Source: Belliella baltica DSM 15883 (lineage in GTDB: Bacteria; Bacteroidota; Bacteroidia; Cytophagales; Cyclobacteriaceae). From it: a stretch of 64,000 nt of DNA. Positions 53,579 to 63,697 of this stretch are shown here, one piece after another (positions within the stretch are counted from its first letter, which is position 1; each line of letters begins with the position of its first letter). Under the pieces are notes generated by a model. It did no database searches, was not told the DNA's origin, and saw nothing but the letters and a program-made list of their open reading frames with translations. The DNA lies in the NCBI RefSeq assembly GCF_000265405.1, contig NC_018010.1, positions 3,183,501 through 3,247,500 on the forward strand, written 5' to 3'. The translations under genes and the position numbers were made by a program.

Positions 53579-54862
53579 TTATAATTCATTAATTTCGGCG
53601 ACCACAAAGGTACTCCCTCCGATAAATATTAGATCATCTTCTCCTGCCTTTTTCTTAGCTGCGGCTATCGCTAAATTCACATCCTCAATCACTTCTCCTG
53701 TTAATCCCGCTTCTTTCCCTTTGGAAAACAGATCATTAGCTGTCATTGCTCTTGGGATATTGGCTTGTACAAAAAAGTAATAGGCATCTCTTGGAAGTAT
53801 TGACAAAACTTTAGATACATCCTTATCATTGACCATTCCGATAACCATAAAGAGTCTATTATAAGCATATTCCTGAATCTGCTCAACGATATACTTTATT
53901 CCATCTTCATTGTGCCCAGTGTCACATATTATCGTTGGATAACTACCCAATTGCTGCCATCTTCCTTTTAGTCCCGTATTTTTGATGACTTGACCGAGAC
54001 CCTTTTCAATATGATTTTGAGTGATTTTGTACCCTAAATTTTGGAGAACTTCAATAGATTGTAGAATTCCAGGTAAATTCTTCTGCTGATAATTCCCTTT
54101 CAAATCAAGTTCAATAGAAAATTGAGCTGAATCTGTAGTAATTTGAAAAACTCCAGCGATAGCATTTTCTTTTTTGACAACTTCAAAATAGTCTTCTGCA
54201 TAAAAAATAGGAGCATTCTTTTCTTTTGCTTTAATATCAAATACTTCTGAAGTTTCTTCTTGCCTTTGACTGATTACTACGGGGATATTTTCCTTGATGA
54301 TTCCAGCCTTCTCTCCTGCGATCTTTGGGAGTGTGTCACCAAGAAACTGCATGTGATCGTAACCAATATTGGTAATCACCGAAAGCTCTGGCGCTATCAC
54401 ATTTGTACTATCAAATCTCCCACCCATTCCTACTTCTATAACAGCGATATCAACTTTCTCTTTAGCAAAATACCAAAAAGCAAGACCCACAGTCATTTCA
54501 AAGAAACTAGGTTTAAGTTCATCTAAGAAACCCTTTTGCTTTAAAACAAAATCAACAACCTCTTGCTGAGGAATTTCTTCACCATTGATTTTGATTCTTT
54601 CTGTAAATGATTTGAGATGTGGAGAAGTGTAAAGCCCAACTTTATAGCCGGCTTCCATCAAAACAGAACAAAGTGCATGGGAAGTGCTTCCTTTGCCGTT
54701 TGTTCCTGCTACATGAATACTTTTAAATTGTGTTTCTGGATTGCCTAACTGTTTACAAAGTGCAATAGTATTGCTCAAGTTCTTTTTAAAAGCAGCGGCA
54801 CCAACTCTTTGAAACATGGGGAGTGCATTGAACATATAGTCCAATGTTTGATCATAATTCAT
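53579..54862 (-). CDS. folC: bifunctional folylpolyglutamate synthase/dihydrofolate synthase
   Basis: 427-residue Mur-ligase-like enzyme: P-loop HVAGTNGKGSTSHAL, TSPHLKSFTERIKING, GGRFDSTN, GYDHMQFLGDTLPKIAGEKAGI, and DTGHNEDG in the C-terminal domain. Makes dihydrofolate from dihydropteroate and glutamate and adds further glutamates. 8 nt after the TonB gene. Confidence 0.95.
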   Translation of the reverse strand: MNYDQTLDYMFNALPMFQRVGAAAFKKNLSNTIALCKQLGNPETQFKSIHVAGTNGKGSTSHALCSVLMEAGYKVGLYTSPHLKSFTERIKINGEEIPQQEVVDFVLKQKGFLDELKPSFFEMTVGLAFWYFAKEKVDIAVIEVGMGGRFDSTNVIAPELSVITNIGYDHMQFLGDTLPKIAGEKAGIIKENIPVVISQRQEETSEVFDIKAKEKNAPIFYAEDYFEVVKKENAIAGVFQITTDSAQFSIELDLKGNYQQKNLPGILQSIEVLQNLGYKITQNHIEKGLGQVIKNTGLKGRWQQLGSYPTIICDTGHNEDGIKYIVEQIQEYAYNRLFMVIGMVNDKDVSKVLSILPRDAYYFFVQANIPRAMTANDLFSKGKEAGLTGEVIEDVNLAIAAAKKKAGEDDLIFIGGSTFVVAEINEL

Positions 54863-54870
54863 CCTGTAAA

Positions 54871-55827
54871 TTAATCTACTTTGATGATAAAAGTTATTTT
54901 TCCTGAAGAATAATCTGCTGTAGGATTTCCACTTTGACGTTTGAAGGAAACTTGATTGACTACAGTTCTGTAGTAAGCTAGTACCTCATTGGATACATTA
55001 TATTCCAATGGAATTGCTTGCACAATCTTTCCTGAATCATCCACGGTGATTTTAAAAACTATTCTGCCATTTCGAGTAGAAACATTATCTCTAATATTAG
55101 GTCTTGAAACAAAATCCCATCCTGCTAAATCCAAATTATATCCTGCCCCTGGACCTGCTACTCCCTGTCCTGTACCCGAGCCCATCATAGCTCTTCCATC
55201 GATAGTACCAGTTGGCTTTCCTTCATCACCTTTTTGTGTTGAAGAACCTTGGGCACTTCCTGTTGCTGCCTGAGATCCTGTTCCAGATGTTCCTCCAGCT
55301 CCCATCAAAGCTCTTTGATCTATTTTAGGTTGTTCTACAGCTTTCTGAGTAGTTTTTTCTGCTTCTGCTTTCGCGGGCTCCGTAACTGGCGTAGTCGCTT
55401 TTTTCTCAGATATCACTTCTTTGACAATTGGCGTAGTCTTTTCAGCTCCTTTGATGGTACTTGGCGTTTTGGAAACCGCCTCAATACTAGATTTCGTTGG
55501 TGTGGAAGAAGGTCTTGCTTGAGCTGCGGGAGTTGAAGCTGGTGTAGCAGCTTCGGTAGGATTTGTTGAAACCTCTCCTGGAGCCGCTGGAGTAGTTACT
55601 TCTGATTGAATATCATTTGGCGCGGACAACGTTTGTGTGTTCCCGCTTCCAAAGTCAGAAAAACCTAAATTCAATTCCAGACCATATTGTGGCAAAGGTG
55701 GAATAGGTTGCTTCCAAACAACCATAAAATAAATAAAAAGCAAAACCAAGACGTTTACAACGATGGTTATGATCCAAGCTTTTCGCTTGTTCTCTGCTTC
55801 TTCATTATTTGTTTGCCAAATTTGCAT
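54871..55827 (-). CDS. TonB-like energy transducer
   Basis: 318 residues: one N-terminal membrane helix (AWIITIVVNVLVLLFIYFMV) with the PIPPLP motif after it, a long Thr/Pro/Ala/Ser-rich spacer (70-200) crossing the periplasm, then a TonB_C-like fold (RPNIRDNVSTRNGRIVFKIT, GKITFIIKVD). With ExbB and ExbD, whose genes precede it on the same strand, it would couple the proton gradient to the outer membrane. The spacer is unusually Gly/Ser-rich around 170-225. Confidence 0.85.
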   Translation of the reverse strand: MQIWQTNNEEAENKRKAWIITIVVNVLVLLFIYFMVVWKQPIPPLPQYGLELNLGFSDFGSGNTQTLSAPNDIQSEVTTPAAPGEVSTNPTEAATPASTPAAQARPSSTPTKSSIEAVSKTPSTIKGAEKTTPIVKEVISEKKATTPVTEPAKAEAEKTTQKAVEQPKIDQRALMGAGGTSGTGSQAATGSAQGSSTQKGDEGKPTGTIDGRAMMGSGTGQGVAGPGAGYNLDLAGWDFVSRPNIRDNVSTRNGRIVFKITVDDSGKIVQAIPLEYNVSNEVLAYYRTVVNQVSFKRQSGNPTADYSSGKITFIIKVD

Positions 55828-55829
55828 TT

Positions 55830-56222
55830 TTATTTGTATGGTTTAGTAGCTATGGAAACATTTGCCTCCAAGCCTGCTGCAATACCTCCGATTTCTACTA
55901 AGTATTCTACGGGAACTTCTTTATCTATGTGAAGAACGACCTGACCTTTTTTATCTTGTAATAAAGTTGTCAATTCTCCTTTTACAGCTTCTCTGTCAAC
56001 AATTCTATCGTTTACAGAAAACCTTAGATCTTTGGTTATGGTGACTGTCACTTCTTGCATCACAATGTCAGATGCCTCACTCGAAGGTAAGTTTACAGGT
56101 AATCCAGAAGGGGTAATAAAAGAAGAAGTCAACATGAAGAAAATCAACAATAGAAATATAATATCTGTCATTGATGACATACTAAATGAAGACTCGACTT
56201 TATGTTTGGATTGTAATGCCAT
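55830..56222 (-). CDS. exbD: ExbD/TolR-family protein
   Basis: 130 residues, one membrane helix with the conserved Asp in SSMTDIIFLLLIFFMLTS, and the periplasmic part with VVLHIDKEVPVEYLVEI. Partner of ExbB; 2 nt spacing on both sides. Confidence 0.92.
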   Translation of the reverse strand: MALQSKHKVESSFSMSSMTDIIFLLLIFFMLTSSFITPSGLPVNLPSSEASDIVMQEVTVTITKDLRFSVNDRIVDREAVKGELTTLLQDKKGQVVLHIDKEVPVEYLVEIGGIAAGLEANVSIATKPYK

Positions 56223-56224
56223 CT

Positions 56225-56917
56225 TTATTTCTCTTGTAAAATATCCATAAACTCAATCGAAGTATATTCCATATTGTGTACCAATTTCGATACTTGAGAT
56301 ACGAGGTAATTGTATCCCAAATAAGCGATAATACCTACAACCAATCCTGCGGCAGTAGTAATCATGGCTTCATAGATCCCAGTTGAAAGGAGTTTTGGTG
56401 AAACCATTCCTTCTTCCTGAGCTACTCCAATGAATGCACGAATCATGCCAGCAACAGTTCCCAAGAATCCAATCATTGGCGCAGCACCAGAAACGGTTGC
56501 AAGTAGATTAAGGTTTTTTTCAAGTTTATAAATCTCGATTTTACCTACGTTCTCTATGGCTACTTCTATATTCTTCAGAGGACTTCCAATTCTCTCTAAT
56601 CCTTTTGCAATCATATTAGCAACAGGAGTGGTTTCTCCTTGGCATAAGATCCTTGCTTTATCTACTTGACCACCTTGAACCAATATTTTGATTTGATCCA
56701 TCAAGTGCTTCGGTGATTTTTCTGCTTTACGAAGCGTAATAATCCGCTCTACAAAAATAAATATGGCTAACACAAATAAAGCATATAGCGGAATCATCAT
56801 GTATCCACCTTTGATCAATAAATCTAGAAGACCAATGTCTCCATTTCCAGCATCCATAATTGCTAGGCTGTCTACCGCCATTGTATTATCAGTAGAAAGG
56901 GTTTGTAGTAGAATCAT
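56225..56917 (-). CDS. exbB: ExbB/TolQ/MotA-family proton channel protein
   Basis: 230 residues: a first membrane helix after residue 35 (MIPLYALFVLAIFIFVERIITL), a long cytoplasmic loop, and two further helices (LLATVSGAAPMIGFLGTVAGMI; YEAMITTAAGLVVGIIAYLGY), including the GFLGTV and TTAAGL family motifs. Forms the channel with ExbD. Confidence 0.93.
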   Translation of the reverse strand: MILLQTLSTDNTMAVDSLAIMDAGNGDIGLLDLLIKGGYMMIPLYALFVLAIFIFVERIITLRKAEKSPKHLMDQIKILVQGGQVDKARILCQGETTPVANMIAKGLERIGSPLKNIEVAIENVGKIEIYKLEKNLNLLATVSGAAPMIGFLGTVAGMIRAFIGVAQEEGMVSPKLLSTGIYEAMITTAAGLVVGIIAYLGYNYLVSQVSKLVHNMEYTSIEFMDILQEK

Positions 56918-56918
56918 A

Positions 56919-57764
56919 TTAATATTTCAAAATCCAAATAGCGTCTCCAAATTCACCTTTTGCTTCTTCCCAAGCTTCAGTGGCCGATTCAATATTGTCA
57001 AACTTACCAACGGCGATCCGGTAGTTTCTGATATCCCCATAAGGGAAAATGATCCAAGTATTTTTATCCATCCCCATGAATTTCTCTGCTTCACTTCTCG
57101 CTAATCTCTCAGAAATCACACTTGCCACGACAATGAAATACCGTGGATTTGTGTCTCTGCTTTGAATCAAAGTCAATTCAGGTGAAGATTGATCAACAAC
57201 GGGTTCTGAAGCTTCTTGTATTACTTCTTCTTCAATTTCTGTTTCAGTTTCATCAGCATCAATGGGCAGTTCATTGGTTTCAATTGCTGATTCAGATTGC
57301 AAATTCGTTGTTTCTTCTTGCACCTCTACATTTGCAGTTTGCTGTCCATTTTCTACTTCTGGCAGATAATACAAGAAGTAAGCCATGGCGCCTAAAACTA
57401 CTAGAATCAACAGTGTCAAAATCAAAATTAGCGGACCACTTGATTTTTTCTTGTTTGCAGTTTGAAAAGTTCGCTCAGCCTTTTTGATTTCAATCGGCTT
57501 TATTTCAACACTTTCTGTTTTTAGAGTTTCAATAACAACAGGCTCGATTTCAGGGGCTACTTCTGACTTAATATCTTCCGTAGTATCAATAGTTTGTTCT
57601 TCAGCTGCTATTGCTGATGTCTCAGATTCTTCTATTTCTTCTTTTGGAAACTCTTCTGTCAATGACTCCGAATTGAATGCTAAAGGAACCACTTCTACAA
57701 AAGGAAAACCATATTCTTGGTCTTCTTTGAAGTCGTTGTTTTTGCTATTTTTCCTGTCTGCCAT
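56919..57764 (-). CDS. SPOR-domain protein
   Basis: 281 residues: a cytoplasmic acidic N-part (to about 100), one membrane helix (LILILTLLILVVLGAMAYFLYYL), a periplasmic acidic linker (NVEVQEETTNLQSESAIETN), and a C-terminal SPOR domain (RYFIVVASVISERLARSEAE, GDIRNYRIAVGKFDN) that binds denuded peptidoglycan. 1 nt before exbB. Confidence 0.88.
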   Translation of the reverse strand: MADRKNSKNNDFKEDQEYGFPFVEVVPLAFNSESLTEEFPKEEIEESETSAIAAEEQTIDTTEDIKSEVAPEIEPVVIETLKTESVEIKPIEIKKAERTFQTANKKKSSGPLILILTLLILVVLGAMAYFLYYLPEVENGQQTANVEVQEETTNLQSESAIETNELPIDADETETEIEEEVIQEASEPVVDQSSPELTLIQSRDTNPRYFIVVASVISERLARSEAEKFMGMDKNTWIIFPYGDIRNYRIAVGKFDNIESATEAWEEAKGEFGDAIWILKY

Positions 57765-57846
57765 ATTTTTATTCTGAATCAGCCTACGAAACTAAGACAA
57801 TTGAAGCAATTCGCAAATTGTACATGAGCTAGACGGTTGATTTTCT

Positions 57847-59514
57847 TTAAAATTTGAAAGTTAATCCACCAATCCCCTGAATTCCTCTTACTGGATAGTT
57901 CAAGAACCTTTGATTCTTTTGATTCAAAAGGTTATTTCCTACTGCGAATACAGAAAATTGATCTGTGATTTTATAATCTACTTTCAAATGCAAATCTAAA
58001 ATAGTCGGTAATACCTCTGATGTATCAAGTCCTTGGTTAAAGGCTATAATACCTCCCATCGCATTCAGGTTTGCATGAATTAGAAGCTTTTCTGTTGGCT
58101 TAAAAATATTGCCTAGGTTCAATTCCCACTCTGGTCTGTGAAACGCAGCTGCTAGATCATTTAAAGTATATTGATAATAATTTATAGAGGCATTGAGTTT
58201 GTACCAATCCTGATATTCCCAAGCAGCTTTTGCGGTATAGTTGATTAATCTCGTATCTGTATCGTAGATTAAATTGAATTTCAAGCTATCCGTCAAGGAG
58301 TTATTGAAAAAATACATATTGGCAAACTTCCCAACATTCACTCCTGCTTCATAAGTAAATTCGCCATTGACAGTACCTTTAATTCCAACACTAGCTATGA
58401 AATTCTGAATTGTATTCAACAACTGGTCACTCGGACCCAAAAGCTGATTCTCCATCACAAAATCATAATAGGTTTTTCTCAATACATCTCCTTCAAAACC
58501 CGCATAAATGCCAAATGCATCATCCAACATGTAGCTCGCTTGAATATCTGGATAAACATGAAAATCAGACTTCTTATTGGTGGTGATATCATTTTCAAAG
58601 ATGATGTTTGCTCCCGCTTTTACTCCTAGTCCTTCCTTTCTGTATTCTACAAATGGATTCAGTTTGAAATAATTCCTATTTATGTCTCGGTAAAATTCAT
58701 CAGCTGGGGTGGTTAAGGACAGGTTTGCATCGACTGCTGCTCTCAGCTTTTCATTAAACCAAAAATCAACTTTCCCTTTCAATGCAATTTCATTTTCTAC
58801 AGCCATAAAACTGTCGCCAAATAATCTCACATTTAGATTTGCGTCATAATTGAGATCAGACATCTTTTCTAAATTAGAGATTCCTGCTTTCATTTTGAAT
58901 GTGTTAAAAATATTCTGAGAAGTTACGAAATCCTCCAAAAGAATATTTTCAGGGTCATAGCCATAAAAATTATACATGTCTCTACTATAATCCACATGAC
59001 CATAAAGCTCAAAATAATCTTTGAAAAGTGTACCATCGAGGCCAACTGAGGTATGTGTTTCCGCAGAGTTATCAGCTCCAACAGGACCAGTATAAAATCC
59101 TTCATGCTTCACTTTTGCACCGATATTATAATCTCCATCCTCCCATAAATTATATCGAGCTTCTATTAGTGGAGATGTATAATTTCCAAAGCCCAATCGC
59201 ACAAACCCAGGATATAACTCCTCTCTATTTCTAGTAAACTGTTTTTGAGAAGCTTCAGGTGCAATCTCTAATGGAGGCAAGGATAAAAAAAATGGTTTCA
59301 CCAAATAATTAAAATTGGCAGTGCTTTTGGGAGTAGGAAGAACTGGTATTCTTTCAAAATTTCTTGGCTGTGTAGGTACAGTGAGAACCCGGTCTTTTCT
59401 TATTACAAATTCCTGATTTTGTACCTCTCCTCTTTGTTGTCCAAAAGCCTCCACTCCAAGTCCAAAACAAGTAAGAATACTTAAGTATCTGAAAATCAAT
59501 TTTTTATTTATCAT
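57847..59514 (-). CDS. TonB-dependent receptor-like outer membrane barrel protein without plug
   Basis: 555 residues with an apparent signal peptide (RYLSILTCFGLGVEAFG). The rest is strand-rich with amphipathic segments ending in F (for example YNIGAKVKHEGFYTG, FELYGHVDYSRDMYNF, YKLNASINYYQYTL, GIQGIGGLTFKF). No N-terminal plug with TonB box was recognised, so it is the barrel-only type often co-transcribed with ExbBD/TonB and a TPR protein. The preceding TPR gene is 25 nt away. Confidence 0.7.
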   Translation of the reverse strand: MINKKLIFRYLSILTCFGLGVEAFGQQRGEVQNQEFVIRKDRVLTVPTQPRNFERIPVLPTPKSTANFNYLVKPFFLSLPPLEIAPEASQKQFTRNREELYPGFVRLGFGNYTSPLIEARYNLWEDGDYNIGAKVKHEGFYTGPVGADNSAETHTSVGLDGTLFKDYFELYGHVDYSRDMYNFYGYDPENILLEDFVTSQNIFNTFKMKAGISNLEKMSDLNYDANLNVRLFGDSFMAVENEIALKGKVDFWFNEKLRAAVDANLSLTTPADEFYRDINRNYFKLNPFVEYRKEGLGVKAGANIIFENDITTNKKSDFHVYPDIQASYMLDDAFGIYAGFEGDVLRKTYYDFVMENQLLGPSDQLLNTIQNFIASVGIKGTVNGEFTYEAGVNVGKFANMYFFNNSLTDSLKFNLIYDTDTRLINYTAKAAWEYQDWYKLNASINYYQYTLNDLAAAFHRPEWELNLGNIFKPTEKLLIHANLNAMGGIIAFNQGLDTSEVLPTILDLHLKVDYKITDQFSVFAVGNNLLNQKNQRFLNYPVRGIQGIGGLTFKF

Positions 59515-59539
59515 TGTCTCAATATAAATCTGGAATTCA

Positions 59540-62536
59540 TTACTTAATTTTAGCTAATTTATTTTGTGCTATTTTTTTGATTTCTTCATCCTGAGCTTGC
59601 TCTACTACAGACTCCAGAGTAGCCTTAGCCTGAAACTCCTCACCTAAAGCTAGATAATTGTCAGAAAGTAAGATGAAACATTTTCCATACCAATATGCAT
59701 GAGGAGAAAATGGTCCTGAGAAATCGAAAATGGCATCATTGGATTGAGTATAATTTCCTTTTTTATTATAACTCTCAGCCAATAAGAATAAACCTTCTGC
59801 TCCATGAACAGTCTTGTATTCATTAATCAATGAAATCAAAACATCTTCTGCTTGATTCACTTTTCCTGTTTGAAAATTCGCTTTAGCTTTGAGCAGCAAA
59901 GAAGCTGGTATGGCATCTGCCATCACATTGCCAAGGTTGATCACCCTATCGGCATAGAAGATTGCAGAATCAAATTTATTGGTATAATAATGTGATTCCA
60001 TCAAGCCTTTGAAAGCTTCGTATTCTTCTAGTTTGTTTCTTGCTCCTTTAGCAGCTTCTCTTAAATAAGGCAAAGCCTTAAGATAATTTTTATTTTCTAC
60101 TTCTATCGCAGCTATTCTTTGAACAGCTCTCAATCTCTGCGGAGAATCATTCAAGGCATCTATTTGATAAAAATTATTAAGAGCTTCAGCTTGGTTTCCA
60201 AGTTTAGCGTATGAATCTCCAATAAAATACAAGACTTCTACCTTATTTGCTGATTGTGGGTAATTTTTTAAATAATCTTGAAAAGCTTTAATGGCTTGCT
60301 GATGAGCATTAGAGAAGAATAGATTTTTAGCTGCTTCAAACTCTACATTTTGCAAACTTTTATTGTCTGGATTTGCGTTTCTGTACCTCGCAAGATAATT
60401 GGAAAATTCACTGGTTCTATTTTGCAAAGCTAAAGCTTCTTGAAGTCCGATCAAGGCAGCTTCTGCATTAGAAGAATTTGGGTGATTCTCTAGGATTTTC
60501 TTATAATCATTAATCGTTTCTTCATATTGTTTAAGTGAATAACTGGCAATAGCTCTTCCTTCAAGTGCAAAAGGAATAAATTGGCTGTTTGGTCGTGTAG
60601 ATATCAATCTCGTAAAACCATTTTTAGCTTCATTGTATTGCGTCATTTCCATATTGATCTGTGCTTTTTGAAAGATCGCATCTTCTAAATAAAGACTTGA
60701 AGAAAAATTATCAATGACACGATTTAACTGATCAATTGCTTGTGGATTGTTGCTTTGGAAATTTTGAATCACACCTGATCTAAAGTGTGCATAGTCTGTA
60801 TAAGCATTACCTTCTCTTACTGCACGTTGGAAAACATTGAGCGCATCTGAAAATTTCTTTTGAACATAATAAGTATCTCCTAGACGAATTATCGCATCAT
60901 CATAGTTTTCCTTGTCCTCTGCCCTTTGCATTTTGTCAACATAAGCTTTGAATTGCCCCTCTGCTTTGACGTATTGCTGTGAGTTGAAATAAGCATAACC
61001 CAAACCATAATGTGATTTGATCAAATAAGGATCATTTGCTCTTGGTCTTAATGCTTGTAATCTTTCATAAGACTTGATGGCTTCATCTAAATTTTCTCTA
61101 GCAGCGAAATTTTCACCTTTCCAAAAATACGCTTGAATTACTAAGTCTTTGTCAATTGGTGTATTGATTGCTTTATCAAAATATGTAGTGGCTAGCTCAT
61201 TTCTTTTATCTCGATAATATACGATTCCTTGATAAAAAGACACTTTTTGATAGGCTGCATTGATACGATCTGACTTCCTTGGCATTTTCTCAATTTGCTC
61301 TATTGCTCTGAGATAATTGCTTGTATTAATCAGTGCATCAGCTAATAAATCTTCCGCCTTATTTGCGTATTGACCTCGTGGATAGTTTTCCAAATAAGAA
61401 TCTAATCCTGTCACTGCATCTTGAAAGCTACCTCTTTCTAAATTGACTTTGGCGTAATTGATCAAAGCTTCTTCTTTAATTCCGGGATCTGCGTCACTTT
61501 TATAAGCAGCATTGAAGCTTGTCGAAGCAAACTGTGGATTATTCAATTTGATGTAAGAATGACCCAAATAATAACTAGATACTTGACCTATTTTATCATT
61601 TTCCACCGCTGAAACCTTAAAATAATCAGTTGCTCTCTGATAATTTTCTGTTTCATATTGAGCTATTCCAGCTTTATAGATTTGAGGTCTTTCTAGAGTG
61701 CCTTTTCTAGTATTGATAAATTCATCGTACTGCATTCCTGCTTTTTGAAAATCTCTTTTTTCAAAATAAGCTTCTGCTAGATATAAATGAATTTCTTCTT
61801 TTCTATCTAAATTTCGACGGTTTGCTAAAACTGGTTCAGCATAAGTAATTAAATCATCATAAAGTCCCTGTCGGTAATAAACTCCTGAAAGCATATATGG
61901 AACTTTGTTGGCATAGAAATTTGACTTATCAGCTTCTTTAAAATCTACGATTGCTTGATCATAGCGCTTGTTCTCCATGTAAATAAAACCTGCATAATAA
62001 TTCGCATCTGGTGTGTAGGCTGTGCGCTCTCTTTTGACCAAATTAAAATTGATCAAGGCATTAGAAAAGTCTTCCAATTGAAACTGTGCATAACCCATTT
62101 TAAAAAGTACTTCAGCGCGCTGTTCTGGCCAAATCTTGTTGGTATCCACTTGTTTGAAGGCAGGAATAGCTTCTCTGTAATTTCTTCTTTCAAAAAAGAA
62201 ATTGCCCAAAATGTGGGCTGCTTCATTTACTTTTGGATGATCCGGATGCTTCCTGATAAAATTATAAACCAAATCCGAGGCTGCAGGATTGTCTATTTTC
62301 AAAGCTGATATGGCATGATGAAAATCAACAAAAACTTGATCATTTTTTGAAAAATCATTATTCTTGAGTTCTTCAAATTCATATTTGGCAGCACTAAAAA
62401 GTTGCTTATCATAAAGTTCAAAATTATCATCTAATATTTTTTGTGAACCTCTTTGGTAAATACCTGATTGGGCAAAGGATAACTGAATGGATAAGCCCAT
62501 CCAAATCAATAAAAGAATTTTCTTCATATTTGTCAA
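59540..62536 (-). CDS. large tetratricopeptide-repeat periplasmic protein
   Basis: 998 residues with a signal peptide (KKILLLIWMGLSIQLSFAQ) and about 20 TPR units (for example AEVLFKMGYAQFQLEDFSNA, ANYYAGFIYMENKRYDQAIV, VEVLYFIGDSYAKLGNQAEA). Probably a scaffold or a YbgF/BamD-like partner for envelope assembly; in this operon it precedes an OMP and the ExbBD-TonB set. Confidence 0.9.
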   Translation of the reverse strand: MTNMKKILLLIWMGLSIQLSFAQSGIYQRGSQKILDDNFELYDKQLFSAAKYEFEELKNNDFSKNDQVFVDFHHAISALKIDNPAASDLVYNFIRKHPDHPKVNEAAHILGNFFFERRNYREAIPAFKQVDTNKIWPEQRAEVLFKMGYAQFQLEDFSNALINFNLVKRERTAYTPDANYYAGFIYMENKRYDQAIVDFKEADKSNFYANKVPYMLSGVYYRQGLYDDLITYAEPVLANRRNLDRKEEIHLYLAEAYFEKRDFQKAGMQYDEFINTRKGTLERPQIYKAGIAQYETENYQRATDYFKVSAVENDKIGQVSSYYLGHSYIKLNNPQFASTSFNAAYKSDADPGIKEEALINYAKVNLERGSFQDAVTGLDSYLENYPRGQYANKAEDLLADALINTSNYLRAIEQIEKMPRKSDRINAAYQKVSFYQGIVYYRDKRNELATTYFDKAINTPIDKDLVIQAYFWKGENFAARENLDEAIKSYERLQALRPRANDPYLIKSHYGLGYAYFNSQQYVKAEGQFKAYVDKMQRAEDKENYDDAIIRLGDTYYVQKKFSDALNVFQRAVREGNAYTDYAHFRSGVIQNFQSNNPQAIDQLNRVIDNFSSSLYLEDAIFQKAQINMEMTQYNEAKNGFTRLISTRPNSQFIPFALEGRAIASYSLKQYEETINDYKKILENHPNSSNAEAALIGLQEALALQNRTSEFSNYLARYRNANPDNKSLQNVEFEAAKNLFFSNAHQQAIKAFQDYLKNYPQSANKVEVLYFIGDSYAKLGNQAEALNNFYQIDALNDSPQRLRAVQRIAAIEVENKNYLKALPYLREAAKGARNKLEEYEAFKGLMESHYYTNKFDSAIFYADRVINLGNVMADAIPASLLLKAKANFQTGKVNQAEDVLISLINEYKTVHGAEGLFLLAESYNKKGNYTQSNDAIFDFSGPFSPHAYWYGKCFILLSDNYLALGEEFQAKATLESVVEQAQDEEIKKIAQNKLAKIK

Positions 62537-62544
62537 AATGCTAA

Positions 62545-63567
62545 TTAATGCATGATTTTGAATATCATTTCCTTGAGAATCAATGATTCATCTACTTTAT
62601 TTAAATCCACGCCTTTTGAGCGAAGATCTGCCTCTTTGATGAACGCAAACGCTTCAATAACCTTGCCCAAATTATAATTTTTAGCTGCTATGTGGTATTC
62701 TTTTACGAAGTATGGATTTACACCTAATTTCTTGGCCAATTCAGCATCGGAAGCTCCTTTGAGGTCATGATACAACGCTAATCGACTAAAATAATTATAG
62801 ATGACTATGATCGTTGGAATCAGAGGGTTTGCTTTGGGATTTTGCAAAAAGTAATGAATGATTTTATTTGCTTTCAACACATCTCTAACTCCAATGGCTT
62901 TGGTTAATTCGAAATTGTTGTAATCTTTATTGATACCAATAAATTTATGAATATGCTCAGCTGTGATTTGGGTAGATTCTGTGAAATTAATCAACATTTT
63001 CCCAATTTCATTGGTCATCACTTCAAGATTATTCCCAATGCTTTCTGCTAGTAAAACAGCTGTTCTATTATCAATTTTATGACCTTGAGTTTGTATATAG
63101 CCTTCAATCCACGCTGCAAGTTTATATTCTGGGACTTTATCAGACTTGACTAAGACAGCTTTTTTATCAAGCTCCTTTGCTAGCGCTTTTCTTCCATCTA
63201 GTGATTTGTACTTGAATGCAAATACCAAAATAGTACTTGGCAAGGGATTTTGAATATAGTTAATCAATAATGTGTCGATTTCCTCACGACCTATTCCCCA
63301 GATATTTTGAGCTTCTTTGACAATCACCACTTGTCGATCTGCCATCATGGGAAATCTTCTAGCATTACCCAAAATCGCAGTCATTGGTGCATCCTTTCCG
63401 TACATGATGGTTTGGTTGAAACCTTTTTCATGCTCGGCAATAGCATGCTTTTCAATATAATCGCTGATGACATCAATAAAATGTGGTTCTTCTCCTTGCA
63501 AAAAATAGATGGGTGCATATTTGCCTGCCTTGAGGTCTTTAATTACGTCTTCTGGTTTACTTGGCAT
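62545..63567 (-). CDS. holA: DNA polymerase III subunit delta
   Basis: 340 residues from MPSKPEDVIKDLKAGKYAPI (an ATG five codons upstream is less likely). The N-domain YFLQGEEPHFIDVISDYIE and TILVFAFKYKSLDGRKALAK are characteristic of HolA, and the C-domain has LGVNPYFVKEYHIAAKNYN. Clamp-loader subunit; cytoplasmic. Confidence 0.92.
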   Translation of the reverse strand: MPSKPEDVIKDLKAGKYAPIYFLQGEEPHFIDVISDYIEKHAIAEHEKGFNQTIMYGKDAPMTAILGNARRFPMMADRQVVIVKEAQNIWGIGREEIDTLLINYIQNPLPSTILVFAFKYKSLDGRKALAKELDKKAVLVKSDKVPEYKLAAWIEGYIQTQGHKIDNRTAVLLAESIGNNLEVMTNEIGKMLINFTESTQITAEHIHKFIGINKDYNNFELTKAIGVRDVLKANKIIHYFLQNPKANPLIPTIIVIYNYFSRLALYHDLKGASDAELAKKLGVNPYFVKEYHIAAKNYNLGKVIEAFAFIKEADLRSKGVDLNKVDESLILKEMIFKIMH

Positions 63568-63661
63568 AATTGAAATTTTCAATTCAAAGATAGAAAGATT
63601 TAACTTTTTAAAAAGTCCATTTTTAAGTCAAAACTTAATTTATTCTAAACTTTATAGGCCT

Positions 63662-63669
63662 TACTTTTG
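63662..63669 (+). promoter_or_regulatory. -7 box of the TPR gene
   Basis: TACTTTTG matches TAnnTTTG; no clear -33 box at the right distance. 28 nt before the GTG start. Confidence 0.35.
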
Positions 63670-63697
63670 TATTGCTAATAGACAAAAAGAAATACAA